From Pipra filicauda (taxonomy: Eukaryota > Chordata > Aves > Passeriformes > Pipridae): DNA of 64,000 nucleotides. The stretch spans positions 372,001 to 436,000 of the forward strand of contig NW_024104559.1 of assembly GCF_003945595.2 (NCBI RefSeq), written 5' to 3'. Below are positions 11,272 through 23,300 of the stretch, piece by piece (the stretch's first letter is position 1; every line of letters starts with the position of its first letter). A program made the translations under genes and the position numbers. Under the pieces are notes generated by a model that worked only from the letters and a program-made list of their open reading frames with translations, ran no database searches and was not told where the DNA came from.

Positions 11272-12270
11272 AAGGAAACCTGCTTGTTGCGTTGGGTTAT
11301 GGCTCAGCCACCTCTTGAATGGGGATCCACAGCCTGGGGCCAGGAATAACACCCAGAAAAGGGGTCGGTTTGTGCTGTTGTGGACAGATGTTGCCCTGAC
11401 CCCTGGGTGGGAACCCCCCCTCAGGTGGGGTGAGGGAGGTGCTGCTGCTTTGATCCCTGCTCCAAGTTTATACAGCCCTAGGCTGGGCTGGCTCTGTGCA
11501 AGCAGAGATGATCAAAGCAGAGCTACAAAACAGAGGTCAAAGGCTGACTGACTGACTGACTGACTGACTGCCAGAGGGGATTTAGACCCAGCTTTGCAAG
11601 TCCCATGGAAGGACAAGTTAAACTATTTGGTTATCTAAGGCAGTTCAGAACTCTAATCAAAGAGTAAAAAAATACCCACAGCCTCCTCCAAGGCTGATAC
11701 TGGGTTTTCCAGAAGCTGCCACTGAGCCATTTATTCTTTTGGATGACTTGATAACGTGGATAATTTGAAAATCCAAGTGTGGTCGTTGCCTGCAGGTCCC
11801 CATGGCTCCCCCGTGGCAGCAGGGGTGGCTTCTGCTGTGTGACAATGACCTGGGGTGGTCCATGCAGATGGAAGCACAAGGAGCACATCTGGACTGCCTC
11901 ACCCACGGGATACCAGGTCAGCTGGAGACCTCTGCTTCCCACCTTGGGATGCCAGCTCAGCCTGAGACCTCTGCTTCCTCTGCAGCCCCTTTCTGTACCT
12001 TCCTGCTTAGACCTCCCTGTTTTTCTAAGATGGATTTTAAGTCCAGTTGAGGATTTGGAAGGCAAGAAGTTAATTTTTAAAAAAACAAAAGAAACAAAAA
12101 GACTTTGGAGCTGACTTCAGTGTCCTTGGGTAGAAGGGGAAACCACTGGCCATAGTGTGAGAGCAAGGCCCTGCACCTGCACCTTGTCTCCTTGTCAGCT
12201 CTTCCTTCTCTCTGCTCCTGCCTTTTGATGCAGGTGGGGATCAGGGATGTGACAGGCCAGTGAGACTGAT
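11272..12270. other. unique DNA with a (GACT)n microsatellite
   Basis: A perfect GACT tetranucleotide run of about seven units sits at 11543-11571. The rest is unique, with overlapping short open frames on both strands and nothing recognisable. Confidence 0.4.
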
Positions 12271-13841
12271 GTGACATGTGTAATGAGAAAGAATTAGTAT
12301 AAAATGCAATGTATCACAAAATTAGCACCACCCAACTGCCTGTTCCTTGGCATCCTGCCTGTTCCCATCTTTATCTGGGCATTGCTTAATTGCCTAATGG
12401 TTATACTTAATTTATTTATTTTTAACTCGCTGTGAGCATGTAGAAATGTAAATTCAGCATTAGAAGATCACTTAACAAAGGATTCCTTGTAAGAGAGGTT
12501 GGCTTCTATTTTTTCCCCGGGATATGAAGATTTTAGGCTCAACCTGTGCCAAATCCAGCCAGATCCTGGCAGATGGCAGTTAAAGCCCTGTGGCAAGACT
12601 GGTGGATTCAGTGCGTGGGGGTTTGCATCACCCAGCTCATTGTTTCCCTGCCACCAGCAGCATCCTTTGCTCAGGGTCCTCTCTCCCTTGTGTGGGTCAT
12701 TCCTCAGCTGGAGGGTTCTTGGAGATTCCAAAACCCAGGCATCAGAGAGCTGTTTGGGCTCTGGAGGTGAATGCTGGGACATGAGTTGGTTGAACCTGGA
12801 AAAACTGTAAAAAAGGGTCCTAAAGGAACATGGAATTTCTTAGGCTGAGGTCAAATCTCATGAAATAACAGTCTCTGACCGTGGGAATGCACTTGGGGAG
12901 GGCACAGCAGCCCTTTTTGTGTCTCAGCTGTCTCCAGATTTCCAGTCTGATTTTAGCACCAATGAAAGTGGAGATTCTCTACATGCCCAGAGCCTCTGGA
13001 GGGAGAGCAAAACAGCAAACTGAGATGAGAATTTCCCACTTATTCCATCTCAGCCAGGCCACAAGGCCTTGCAGCAAACAACATTATTCTATGCAGCCAT
13101 TTACTGCCCCAAATCACTATTTAGAAACTTTCTTATATTTTTGTGAAGACAATTCCCTATCATGCCCTTTTTCTGCCAGAGTGTGCTCTGATCAACAGGA
13201 ACTCTATGCTGGAAATGGCCTAATTAAGCAAAATTAACATTTTATCATCCAATACTAACATTTAATCCCATATTCATGCAGCCTGCTTTAAATATACTCC
13301 CCACACATCCCTTCCTGTAAGTCTCTCATGCTCTGCCAGCTCCACTCTGGTTCCATCCGTAAGGAATTGAGCTCGTACCTGTGACAGGTGCAGAGTGGGT
13401 TGAATCTTTTGATCATCACACAAACCACTCATCCTGATGTCCTTTAATCTAAGCAATGCAAAGAAAATCCTGTGCACTCGCTTTATGCTCCTTCCATCTC
13501 CCCGAGTTTAAAACAGGAGGCTCCGCAGCTACAGATCAATGGACCTAAATTGTTTGTCTTTAACTTAGGTGGGTTTAAAGGAAAGCTGCTCAGCCCAGCT
13601 GTCTGGAAGTTCACAAGACGGGAATGGCTCTGTGCTGTTCAGTGATGGGGGAATTTTAGTTGCCTTTGAAACTTGGTTTAGTTTTTACAGCAGTCAAGTA
13701 ATTAAACAGAAGAGAAAAATCACAGCGCATCACTTACTGCTGCACTCCCCACGTCTTCCCTCTCGTGCTGAGGCTCAGAGTGAAATTCTTTATTTTATCA
13801 GTTATTAAAAATTTCTACGGTTCGCCAATGTAGTTTGGATT
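12271..13841. other. unique DNA with AT-rich patches
   Basis: AT-rich, conserved-looking patches at about 12271-12480 and 13060-13310 are separated by mixed-composition sequence. No CR1 copy, tandem repeat or gene is recognised. Confidence 0.3.
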
Positions 13842-14206
13842 TATATATATATAAAATATATATATTTATAAAATATATAAAATATATTTATATATATATA
13901 TAAAATAAATATATATATATAAAATATATATATTTATATATATATAAAATTTATATATATAAATTTATATATATTTAATATACATATTATATTTTATATA
14001 AATTTATATAATATATAGTATTTATAATATATATTTATATAAATAGATATAAATATATATTTTTATATAAATATATAAAAATATATATAAATATATATAA
14101 TATATATAATATATATAATATATATAATATATATAATGTATATAATATATATATATAATAATAAATATATATAAATATATATTTTATATATATATAGTTT
14201 TTTTTT
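13842..14206. repeat. almost pure A/T block (TA-rich low complexity)
   Basis: About 365 bp of alternating and interrupted TA and TAAA runs with only about four G or C bases in total. A 9-bp sub-period (ATATATAAT) repeats about six times at 14091-14140. Such sequence is strongly self-complementary and can extrude cruciforms. Open frames inside it, such as an Ile/Tyr-rich minus-strand frame, are artefacts. It is probably length-variable. Confidence 0.95.
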
Positions 14207-14740
14207 TCCTTCTGGGGATTATTCCTGAATAATTTGTGTGGAATTGAGGATATTCCAGTATTCACGTGGTGCTGTGTGTGTAACACATGTCCATGTGTTC
14301 CTGCCTCCAGCCTGGCTGGCTCTGCTACCCACACAACAAGGGGTGAAGACTGGGAGAGAGGATCCCACTCAGTGTGACAAAACCCAGCTCTGCTTTGGGT
14401 GAGGTGTCCATTTGCACTTTTTCTCTCCATTAAGTGACTGGATGTTGTGGGAAAAAAAGAGGAAAGGGGCAGTGGAGGATTTGGGACTGGTCATGGCACT
14501 CACATACATTGGTTGTGATTGCTGTGAACCAGAGATGTTTTGCAGGGAAGGGAGGCACTGGTTAAACCCCAACCATCATTTTTTGCTCTTTGATCTTTTC
14601 CTACAGCCTCAAGGCCATTGGCACCAAAAAAGCTTGAATGGGACCCCCAAAGAGATTTGTGTCATCAGGTAACTCCACATAATAATCTTATTGCACCTGA
14701 CCAAATAGGTGTGAGGAGAGTCCAGGAGACTCCACAGACC
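14207..14740. other. unique DNA, nothing recognised
   Basis: A T-run follows the AT block directly (14199-14208). The rest is unique, with short open frames and no recognised element. Confidence 0.35.
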
Positions 14741-15290
14741 GCTGAAAATCCAACCTACTGTTTTATCTTATATTTAACATGAAAGTTCACTTCAAATATA
14801 AACACTCTGCCATGAGTGTGGAGAAAATTTTTCGCTGTGAGCTGCAAAATTCTTTATTTAGAAAAATCAGGTGCCGTTCCCTTTAACGCTGCCGTCAGGG
14901 TGTTACAAGCAAAAAAACTCAAACCCCTCAACTCCAAACACAAAGTGCCCTCCGTGCTATGCAAAATATCACAGAAAGCTTTTTTCCATTACAGTGGTCA
15001 CAGGCCATTTTGCTCTTCACTGGTGACAGGGGACCATTAGAATACAATCCCTGCTGCCTGCGTATCGTAATGAAAATCATATTTCTTCCTGAACTGGTAC
15101 ATCAATTGTCTTTTTAGTAACCTGGGAAGTGTAGCTGTATGCAAACCAGGGAACGGTCCTTCACTCTTAATCTGTTCTCCTGCAAGATAAGTGATAACTT
15201 CTTAATGTAACTTTCCAGTCTGGTAAATAAGAAGTAGCTACAACATGATCCTGTGGTTTAAATAGAATTGTCTTCCTGAGACTGAGGAGC
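14741..15290. other. candidate conserved noncoding element
   Basis: A repeat-free, AT-rich stretch with even base texture and isolated CpGs (GCCGTTCCC, ACGCTGCCGTC, GCGTATCGTAATG). It stands apart from the low-complexity DNA on both sides. Composition only; conservation untested. Confidence 0.28.
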
Positions 15291-15499
15291 TGCTTTCTAT
15301 CCTCCCCTGGGCAGGAAAACTGATTTTGATAAAATCAGAGCATTCCTCTCTGTCTCTCTCTTTCTCTCTCTCCTTCTCTGGCACCTGCCTGAAAATCTGC
15401 AGGCAGAGCCATTTGCATTTCTAAAATCATGTGCTGTGGGAACTAGTCCTAAAAAAATATATTGGTGACAAGATGCTGTCCCAGCTCCTTCTGCAGCAT

Positions 15500-15603
15500 T
15501 GCAGGGAGGGAGGGATGGAGTGAGGAGAGGGAGGGATGCAGTGAGGAGAGGGAGGGATGCAGTGAGGAGTTTGGAGGGAGGGATGCAGTGAGGAGTTTGG
15601 GGC
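15500..15603 (+). repeat. G-rich short tandem repeat
   Basis: About four imperfect units of 22 to 26 bp built on 'GGAGGGATGCAGTGAGGAG', the last two carrying an added TTTGG. A CT-rich microsatellite lies just upstream at 15346-15378. Closely spaced GGG runs could form G-quadruplexes on the plus strand. Confidence 0.85.
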
Positions 15604-15997
15604 TGACCAGGGAGAGAAGGCAGAGATCGAAGTGGTGATGGTGGGGGATGAAGGTAACAGGAGTGAGGGACCCCCACTGCCATCCCTGCCACCAGGCACC
15701 ACTGCCACCAGTCCATCCACGTCAGGCAGCACTGATTTCTCTACCTGCTGAACTCTATTGGATGCCCTGTAGCCACCAGATCACTCCTGGGGCATCTGGC
15801 ACATCCCAAACGGGAGGTGGGCACAGGGACAGGGCTGCTGGGTCCCTGGGAGGGCAGGTGGTGTCTGGGGAAGGTAGAACACCCTGACCCCCTTTGGAGT
15901 CGCCCCCCACCAGCCCAAGGGTGCCCAGCTCTTTGCAGGCTCCAGTGCTGCCTTTTACTTGTATGGTACAAACAATTCAATCAATAGGAGGGAATTA

Positions 15998-16150
15998 AGA
16001 ATCACTGAGTCATTAAGGTTGGAAAACACCTCTGAGATCATCGAGTCCAACCACTAACCCAGCACTGCCAAGCCCACCACTAAACCATGTCTCTAAGCAC
16101 CACATCTGTGCAGTGTTGGGCACTTCCCTGGGCAGCCTGTCCCAAGGAAT
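15998..16150 (-). mobile_element. CR1 3' end, antisense, older subfamily
   Basis: The reverse complement of the tail subfamily seen at 6812-6940. It has 'AGAATCACTGAGTCATTAAG', 'GATCATCGAGTCCAACCACT', 'CAGCACTGCCAAGCCCACCA' and 'CTTCCCTGGGCAGCCTGTCC'. The internal part is shortened. Confidence 0.9.
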
Positions 16151-16413
16151 TTCTGATGATGGCAAATACTTGGATGTGCCCCCAGTCCAATCTCTGCAGC
16201 ATCTCCTGCAAGGTGGGAGCACCTGCCCAGCTGAAGGGCAAAACCTACTCATGCACAAGCCTCACTTCACACCAAAGCTGAGAAACCAGGAGAGGAAAAC
16301 TGAATCAAAAACCTGGAAACTTTTTGTGAGCAGCATTTTATTTGTATCTGGAAAGATTTTCCTCCTGGAGGTTGGATTTTTGCGTTTCTACTTTTTGCAC
16401 TGCCCCAAGCATG

Positions 16414-16575
16414 GTTGTTTTGGGTTTTTTTGGTTTTTTTTTTTTGTTTGTTTGTTTGTTTTTTTTGTTTTTTGTTTGGTTTTTTGTTTTTTGTTTGGTT
16501 TTTTTTTTGTTTTGGTTTTTGTTTGTTTTTTTTTTGTTTTTTGTTTTTTTTGTTTTGGTTTGGGTTGTTTTTTAG
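16414..16575 (+). repeat. T/G low-complexity tract
   Basis: About 160 bp of T-runs interrupted by single or paired Gs (TTTTTTGTTTGG-like), nearly free of A and C. It gives a Phe/Leu/Val-rich plus-strand frame and a Lys/Gln/Thr-rich minus-strand frame, both meaningless. It looks like an expanded and decayed (GTTT)n or poly-T tract. Confidence 0.93.
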
Positions 16576-18965
16576 TAGAAGCTAAGATTCCTTTTTGCAA
16601 AGACTTGCGTGGCTCCAGGCAACAAGCCCTCGAGAGGTGCCAGCCCCTCCCTGGGGATGTCAGCAGAGGAGTGGTGCCAGCACCACGTGCCCCCCCAGCT
16701 GCCCTCTCCACCACTATCAGCTCCCCAAGGGCTCCCATTTCTTAAATCCCCTTTTCAGGCATCCCATTCTACACCCAGCCAGGAGATGGGAGGATGAACC
16801 CTGGCTCCAGCTTGGTTGAGGAGTACACTGCCCTCTTCCCTTTTCCCTCTCTTCCCTCTCTTCCCTCTCATTCACGTGCACAGGGAACCTTGAGGAACGA
16901 ATAATTCAATCTGCTGCTGGATTGGCAAGGACTTTAATGAAAACACAATTTATTTAGCATTGCCTGATACAACATCACCAGTGACAAGGCAGGGGACTGA
17001 GTAATAACAGGTCTGAAAGGAAAGTGCAGAGCAGAGCGTGCCCCCAGCATAGGACTGTTCCAAAAATGTATGATTTCAGTTTCTGGTTTAATTAGAATTT
17101 ATTTTAAGTGGATTTGCATCAACTAATGAAACAACTGTCATTGATGAACTGCTGCTGGGCAGGCTTGAGTAGATTTTAATCTCTAAGCAGAAGCTCATGT
17201 GAGGGGAGCCTGAGGAAAGTCTATTAGAGATAGACATCAATTTAAAATTACTCATCTTAGGGGAGTATTGATGCACAGGGGAAACCATCACAGAATAGAG
17301 AATTGTCATTAGATAACTGATCCAAACTCAGGGCTCACCTGAAAGGAGATGAAGGTGTAGGCAGCTCACTGTGTTACTGCTGGAAGGGGAGCAGTTCTTG
17401 TCAGAGCATCACGACTCGAGAGTTCATGATGTGGGTGGAGTTTTGGGGACTGGTGACAAACAGCCATCCCTGGGACAGCTGTGCACCCCCAGCCTCCCCA
17501 CAGCTGGTTTTGCAGGCAGCCCAGGGATGTGGTACCCAAGGGAAGAGTGACAATGCCATCCTGCTGTTGGGGAAACTGAGGCACAGCAAAGCCATGCAAA
17601 TCCCTTGGGGCCAACCTGTCTGTGCAGGAATAACCTGGCTTCCTGAGGATTGCCCCTGCAGCCCAACTCCTGGCTTATCCTCCACCCTTCAAGAGCACTA
17701 TATCCTCAATCCAGGATGTTTAGAAATAGCTGGATACTCCTGTGCTTTGGAAAAGGCCCTGATGTTTATTCATCAGACCTGAAATCAGCAGTGCCCTGGG
17801 TGAGTGTTGGCAGTGGCTGATCCAGGGACATTCCCAGATCAGTGCTCAGGAGTGACCCGAGCAATGGAGTGTGAAATCACAGGAACAAGTGTCAAACTCA
17901 CTGGTGATCACTAAGATGCTGTTTCCCATCACCTCTCACTGAGGTTTGGGATAAAACTGCCCATCAGACCTCTGGAGTCAGTTCTCCAAGGTGGTGAGGG
18001 GTCTCCTGGGCTGGTCCTTGCTCCTGGGGGAAGAAGTCAGTGCCAGACCTGGCTCCTAGAGGAAGCTTCCCAGTGGTGGGTACCACAACCAGGCCTGGCC
18101 TGGAGGATGGATACATGGGACACCAATGCCAGCTTCCCTGGAAATCACATGGGGAAGAAAAGCACAGGAGAGTCATCCCTGAAGCACTTCCCAAAGAGAA
18201 AAGTGTGGGACAGCCCTTGTCACTGGGATAGACCTGGAGAGAAAAAAATGAGGAAATTATTTTAAGGGAAGATAATTATCTATTTATGGCTATTATAAGG
18301 AAATTGTAATTATTACAAGGACAATAATGCAAACAAGGACTGCTGATCACTCGAGTGCCGTTTCCCATCTCCTTTCACTGCAGGCACCAGGTGATGGAGA
18401 TGTGGGCTTTATCCCAGGAAAAACCTGGGACTGTTACACAGCAGCTCCTGCTGCAGATCCAGACAGAATCAGGGCAGGAAGGGAAATCATCCAAAGGATG
18501 TTTGACACAGTAGAATTTGTTTTTACCTCTTTCCTTTAAAACGCAAAGCAAAGCAAAACAAGTTAGGAAATTGCATGCATGCTTTTGGAATGAGACAGTA
18601 CCTCAGGGTCATCTGTGTTTATTTCCAACATTTTATCTTATTTCCTCGAGCACTTTCTCAAAACAAGGCTTTTGGGTTTTTCCTTTTCCTTGCACGCCCA
18701 GCAGCCCGAGCTCTGGAAGGTGAGCTCAGCTCTGGGCTCTCACAAACAACCCAAAATCACACACAAACACATCCCTCCTTCCCTGCCACTGTCCCTCCCC
18801 TCTCCCATTTCCACCACGACTTTTTCTTTCACCACTTACTGTCCTGGAGGAGAACAAGGATGCAAACACAGCCCGAGTTATTCAGGTGATGACCCCAAAA
18901 TTTAGATGGCACCGTCTGTCCTTGTGATCAAAACAAGCACTGATGTGGCAACGGCAGCTCAGCTG
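16576..18965. other. unique DNA, nothing recognised
   Basis: Includes a short (CTTCC)n-like pyrimidine run at 16831-16870 and an AT-richer stretch at about 16900-17340. Open frames up to 118 codons lack recognisable features. No CR1 copy was found in this interval. Confidence 0.35.
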
Positions 18966-19512
18966 GGGTCCCAAAGCCATGCTGGGGAGCAAGGCTGGTG
19001 TTCCCCTCCCTGCATCCCACTGCCAGGCTGGGGACCAGGGCTGGCATCCTTCTCCCTGCATCCTAACACATGCTGGGGACCAGGGCTGTGATTCTTCTCC
19101 CTGAATCCCAACGTTGTCCTGGGGAGCAGGGCTGGCATCCTCCTCCCTGCATCCCAGAGCTGGCATCCTGCTCCCTGTATCCCAGGGCTGGCATCCTCCT
19201 CCCTGCATCCCAGAGCTGGCATCCTGCTCCCTGTATCCCAGGGCTGGCATCCTCCTCCCTGTATCCCAGGCTGGCATCCTCCTCCCTGTATCCCAGGGCT
19301 GGCATCCTGCTCCCTGTATCCCAGGGCTGGCATCCTCCTCCCTGTATCCCAGGCTGGCATCCTGCTCCCTGTATCCCAGAGCTGGCATCCTGCTCCCTGT
19401 ATCCCAGGCTGGCATCCTCCTCCCTGTATCCCAGGGCTGGCATCCTCCTCCCTGTATCCCAGGGCTGGCATCCTCCTCCCTGTATCCCAGGCTGGCATCC
19501 TGCTCCCTGTCT
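18966..19512 (+). repeat. 27-28 bp minisatellite with longer-period upstream units
   Basis: The core (about 19125-19512) repeats a 27 or 28 bp unit beginning 'CTGGCATCCTCCTCCCTGTA', with CTC/CTG and GGG/GG/AG variants alternating. Upstream (18966-19125) three or four related units are about 45 bp long and carry an extra 'TGCTGGGGACC'. Mixed unit lengths leave long frames open on both strands (up to 224 codons, Gly/Asp/Gln-rich minus; Pro/Leu/Ser-rich plus). These are repeat artefacts, not proteins. Confidence 0.95.
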
Positions 19513-19836
19513 CGGCCTCCAAATCTCATGGAGATACTTTCTCTAAGCCACCACATTGGGAATCACCAGCCCAGCCCACTCCTCCTCCAAACCAAGCAGC
19601 ACATCTTGGGTGAGTTCTGTAGCATCAGAGCTTTGGGAAGGTTTATTTTCCAGCTGATTTAGTGCCTGGCCTGGCAGCTGAGGGAGGTCTCTCCTGCCAC
19701 CCTCCCCAGGAAGACAGTTTGGAGGGGAAAAGAGTTGGGAGCTATTTAATTTTTTTTTCTTTTTTTTTTTTTCAGCAGAGAGGGGAAAATTTATGTCATA
19801 TGTGGATTTTTTCTCTTCTTTATTATTTTTCTGGAA

Positions 19837-20053
19837 TGAAATGGAGTTTTTTGATATATTGAATATATTTAATATTCAAATGCAGCGAATTTGCAGGACA
19901 GAGCAGACAGAGACTGCCTCTTGCGATAAGAGACATTATTACTGTTGTGAAGAATTCCTTTAAGATTCCATCTTAATCGTTCTGCTATTGAAATGGAAGA
20001 ATAAAGTAATAAAATTAGATGTTTTGAAAAGACTTGATTAAAAAAGTAATTAT
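19837..20053 (+). repeat. left arm of a long inverted repeat
   Basis: This 217-bp, AT-rich segment recurs in reverse complement at 35603-35809. Over the 177-bp core (19837-20013) I count seven substitutions and one 4-bp indel, about 95-96% identity. The last 40 bp add a 6-bp indel and a few changes. Flanks do not align. Both arms keep two perfect dyads: CTCTTgcgatAAGAG (19918-19932) and TTAAGATtccATCTTAA (19960-19976). No terminal inverted repeats or target duplications are evident. It may be a duplicated regulatory element, an unknown low-copy transposon or an assembly artefact. Confidence 0.92.
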
Positions 20054-20248
20054 CCTGCCGGCTCCCGGATTCCCACGTCCTGTCAGGTTCCTCCAGCTCA
20101 GGCCCTCTCCTCGCTGAGCCCTTCCACAGTATTCCAAGGGGATGGAACCCCTTTGTGCCCGGGCATCTCCAAGGCACTGCCCCTTCTTCCCTCCATCCTC
20201 TGGACATGCTTTGGGGCTGTTTCGGGATGTGACTCCCCTGCTGGTCCT

Positions 20249-20368
20249 GTTTGGACATTCCTTGTGCACAGGGTGGGATTGCTGGGGTGTCCTGTGCAGG
20301 GCCTGGAGCTGGACTGGATGATCCTTGTGGATCCCTTCCAACTCAGGATATTCTGTGATTCTGTGATG
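20249..20368 (+). mobile_element. CR1 3' tail, second subfamily
   Basis: About 120 bp with 'TTTGGACATTCC', 'GGGTGGGATTGCTGGGGTG', 'TGGACTGGATGATCCTTGTG' and terminal 'ATTCTGTGATTCTGTGATG'. Same subfamily as 4395-4772. It lies about 200 bp from the left inverted-repeat arm but is not part of it. Confidence 0.9.
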
Positions 20369-23300
20369 TGACAATTCCTGCCTCTCCCACCCCAGGCAGC
20401 TGCTCCCAGCAGCACCCCAGGGTGTCCCAGCACCGAGACCAGGCAGCCCCACGCAGCCCATCCTCCCTTGGCAGCACAGAGCAGGTCTGGATGCCCATGG
20501 GAGACCACACACAGGAGCACTGTGCCCACCAGGGCTGCCTGGGGTGCCCCCAGCCCCTCCTGGTGCAGGGCTGCTGCTCTGGGGTGCTGGGGGCTGGCTC
20601 TGGGCTGGGCTCATGGCCCTGGAGGGGATGTCACAGCTTCCTCTGGGCAGCCTCAATTCCTGCTTTGTGGCTTCACCAGCCCGTGTGGGCATGCACAGGA
20701 ACCCTCTGAGGTCTGGGGCAAGTGGGCAGCACCTCCAGCATCTCCTTTGGAAGTGCCTCATGCCACCAGGCACCATTTTGGGGTGACAAACTGGGGTCGT
20801 GCTACCCCACGCCCCAATCCAGGGTCCCACAGCCTGGCCCTGCACACCAGGACAGACAGGGGATACAGGATGGTGCCCCACACCTGGGACAACCCTCCTG
20901 GTGCGTGGGATGGGCATGGGGTCTGCCCAGCACTGTCCCCAGCAGCAACTGGCCGAGCTGGAGGGACAGGATTTCCCTGGGAGGAGAGGAGGGGGGGCTG
21001 CCCCCAGAGCTGTGCTGGGCCTCCCAGACCCTCCCAGCTGTAATTGTGGAGCTTGTTCTTTCTGCATTTCTGATGGGGAAACACAGATGGTGACAGCTGA
21101 GTGCAAAATGCAGCTATTAAAATCTGCTGCTGATTGTTCCTCATAATGGGCTTGGGGTTTTTTGAAAATCTGCAGAGAATCCACATCCTCATCAGGGATG
21201 GAGCAGGTTACAGGAGCCTTGTGCCTGTGCCTGTCTGTCTCTTGCCCATTGCCAGACTTTTTTTGGCCATTATTTATTATTTTCATAGCAGAATAACTGG
21301 AGATCCATCTCTTCTGAGGCCAACTGGGAGGTGAGTAAGTTCTGAATAAATTCTGACTGAGGAATTTCTCCGACTGGAGACATGAGGCCACCCAAGAAGG
21401 ATGCCTTTCCCAGGAGAAGGGCTACCTGTACTCTGAGGCTGACCTTCAAAGGACTGGAGGCCCTGCTAGCCAGACAGTTGGGTAACATGTAAGGAAGCCA
21501 TGCAATGAAGAGAAAATTCAGTGACAGAAACCTGCTGTTTGAGAGCTGCAGGTTCTGGGAAACCTGTTGTCTCTTTGGAAAGCCTTGTAGAAAAGGTGGA
21601 GCTGTGATCTTGCCTCATGGGCAGTGTGCAGGGCTGAGCAGGTCAGCCTGGCTGGCTGGTGCACCCGAGGTGTTTGATTGTCCCTGCAGACCAGGGTGTT
21701 GTGCACAGCCATCACCCCACTGAGGCCCCCAAATACCTCCGGGAAGAGGAGTGAGATGGGCCTGAAAAAAGAGGGTGAGATCCTCTGCTGGACATCCTGA
21801 GTGCAAGGACATTTAGTTTGAAGGATGATTTAGTTTGGAGAGCTTTCCTTGCCTCTGTGCACAAGCTCCCCACTGGGGGCGGATTCATTTTCATGTGTGA
21901 AGCTGCCCTCCTTCAGCTGCAAGGGACTCATCTCCTCCTTAACCCCTTCAGGACAGAGAGATTTGTGACAGCCAGGAGTGTCCATGAAAGCAGCCCCATG
22001 AAGCCAAGCTCCTTCTGCTGGGGAAGAACAGACCTTTGTGTTAATTTTCATCATTTTCTGCCTGGGGAACTTGGGTGGGTGGGGAGGGGAAGAGGGATAG
22101 TGGAATGTGGCTCCTGCTGGGCATGGCAGGATGCTGAAGGCACAAAGGAAATGAGGTACCACCTAACCCAAGCCTGGGAAGCCAGCTCAGAGCTACCTAT
22201 CCATGATGCCCTTCCATCACCCACCACCTGCAGGTCAGAGGACCTGTGAGACCAACACATCCATGGGGGGACCAGTGAAAACCTCACAAATGGGGAGAAA
22301 ATCTGCTGCCAAGTGCAGACACCTCCACTCGTGCCCAGAGCAGGGAGCATTCCAGGCTCCCCACTGCCAGACTGGGGTGACCCCACACTCTGGACACTCT
22401 TCTCTCTCCAGCAGCCCTGCCCAACACTGGCAGCTGTGCAGCCCCATCCCAGGGCTTTGCTGACCCATCCAGCTCTGCCTGCACCACTCACACTCTGCTC
22501 TCTTGCTGGGAAAACCATCATTTTGCTGGAGAAAATTTCCAAGCTGCCAAGATTTCTCCCAAGTTGGAGTGAGAGTGAAGCTCCTGCTGCGCTGGCAGTG
22601 ACCTTATAATTGAGTGGTGTGGAGGACACTGCTCCCAGCTGGCTCCCTGAGTGCTTGTATTTCAGTTTGGGCCACATCCAGCTCTAGTAAATCCATTAAT
22701 TACACTTCATACAGTGACATTTACTGACGAATGAAAGATTTCATTAAGTCCTCCTGCTTCCTAAAGCACAGTAAGACCTCGGACAAGCTCCCCTGAGCCC
22801 AGGCCCTGATTATTTAAGCACCAGTGTTGTGCCTCTTTGTTACACACACCCCTCACCTGGGGGGAGGATTTAGCCAAGGATCTTTTACCTCCACTGTGCT
22901 GCTTGGATTCAGGGGCTGCAGAAGGCAAGACTGGGTTCCTCCTCCCCAGCCTGGCTTTCACACTGTGCAGGGACACAGGAGGCATCTCACTTCCAGGGAG
23001 AGAGAGGAGATGCATTAAACTTTCATGAAAACAAGCCAGTGACAAAGGCAGAACATGAGCTCTTCCCTCAGCAGCAGCTCAGCAGGACCCTCCAGGCACC
23101 AGCCCTGCAGCACAGGGCCCGGGCACTGATGCCAGGTAGGGGAGACTCTTACAGGCTCTGGTCTGTGTTCCAGAGGATGTCCACGTGCACCTGGCACCTC
23201 CACAGCTTCTGTTGTCCCACCAGTGTGTGACTTTGACCCTCAGAATGTATTGAGACAGTCAGAGGCAAGAGAGCTTGAAAGGATTGGGTGTGATCTCCGG

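Noticed and set aside
14035..14430. 131-codon minus-strand frame ending in Ile/Tyr repeats
   Set aside because: Most of it is the A/T block; low-complexity artefact.
16113..16745. 210-codon frame with Phe/Val-rich segment resembling membrane helices
   Set aside because: The hydrophobic part is the T/G tract at 16414-16575, not a transmembrane protein.
19070..19662. Open frames of 158-224 codons on both strands in the 19-kb array
   Set aside because: They are translations of the 27-28 bp minisatellite. Repeat units without stops keep every frame open; both strands are equally open.
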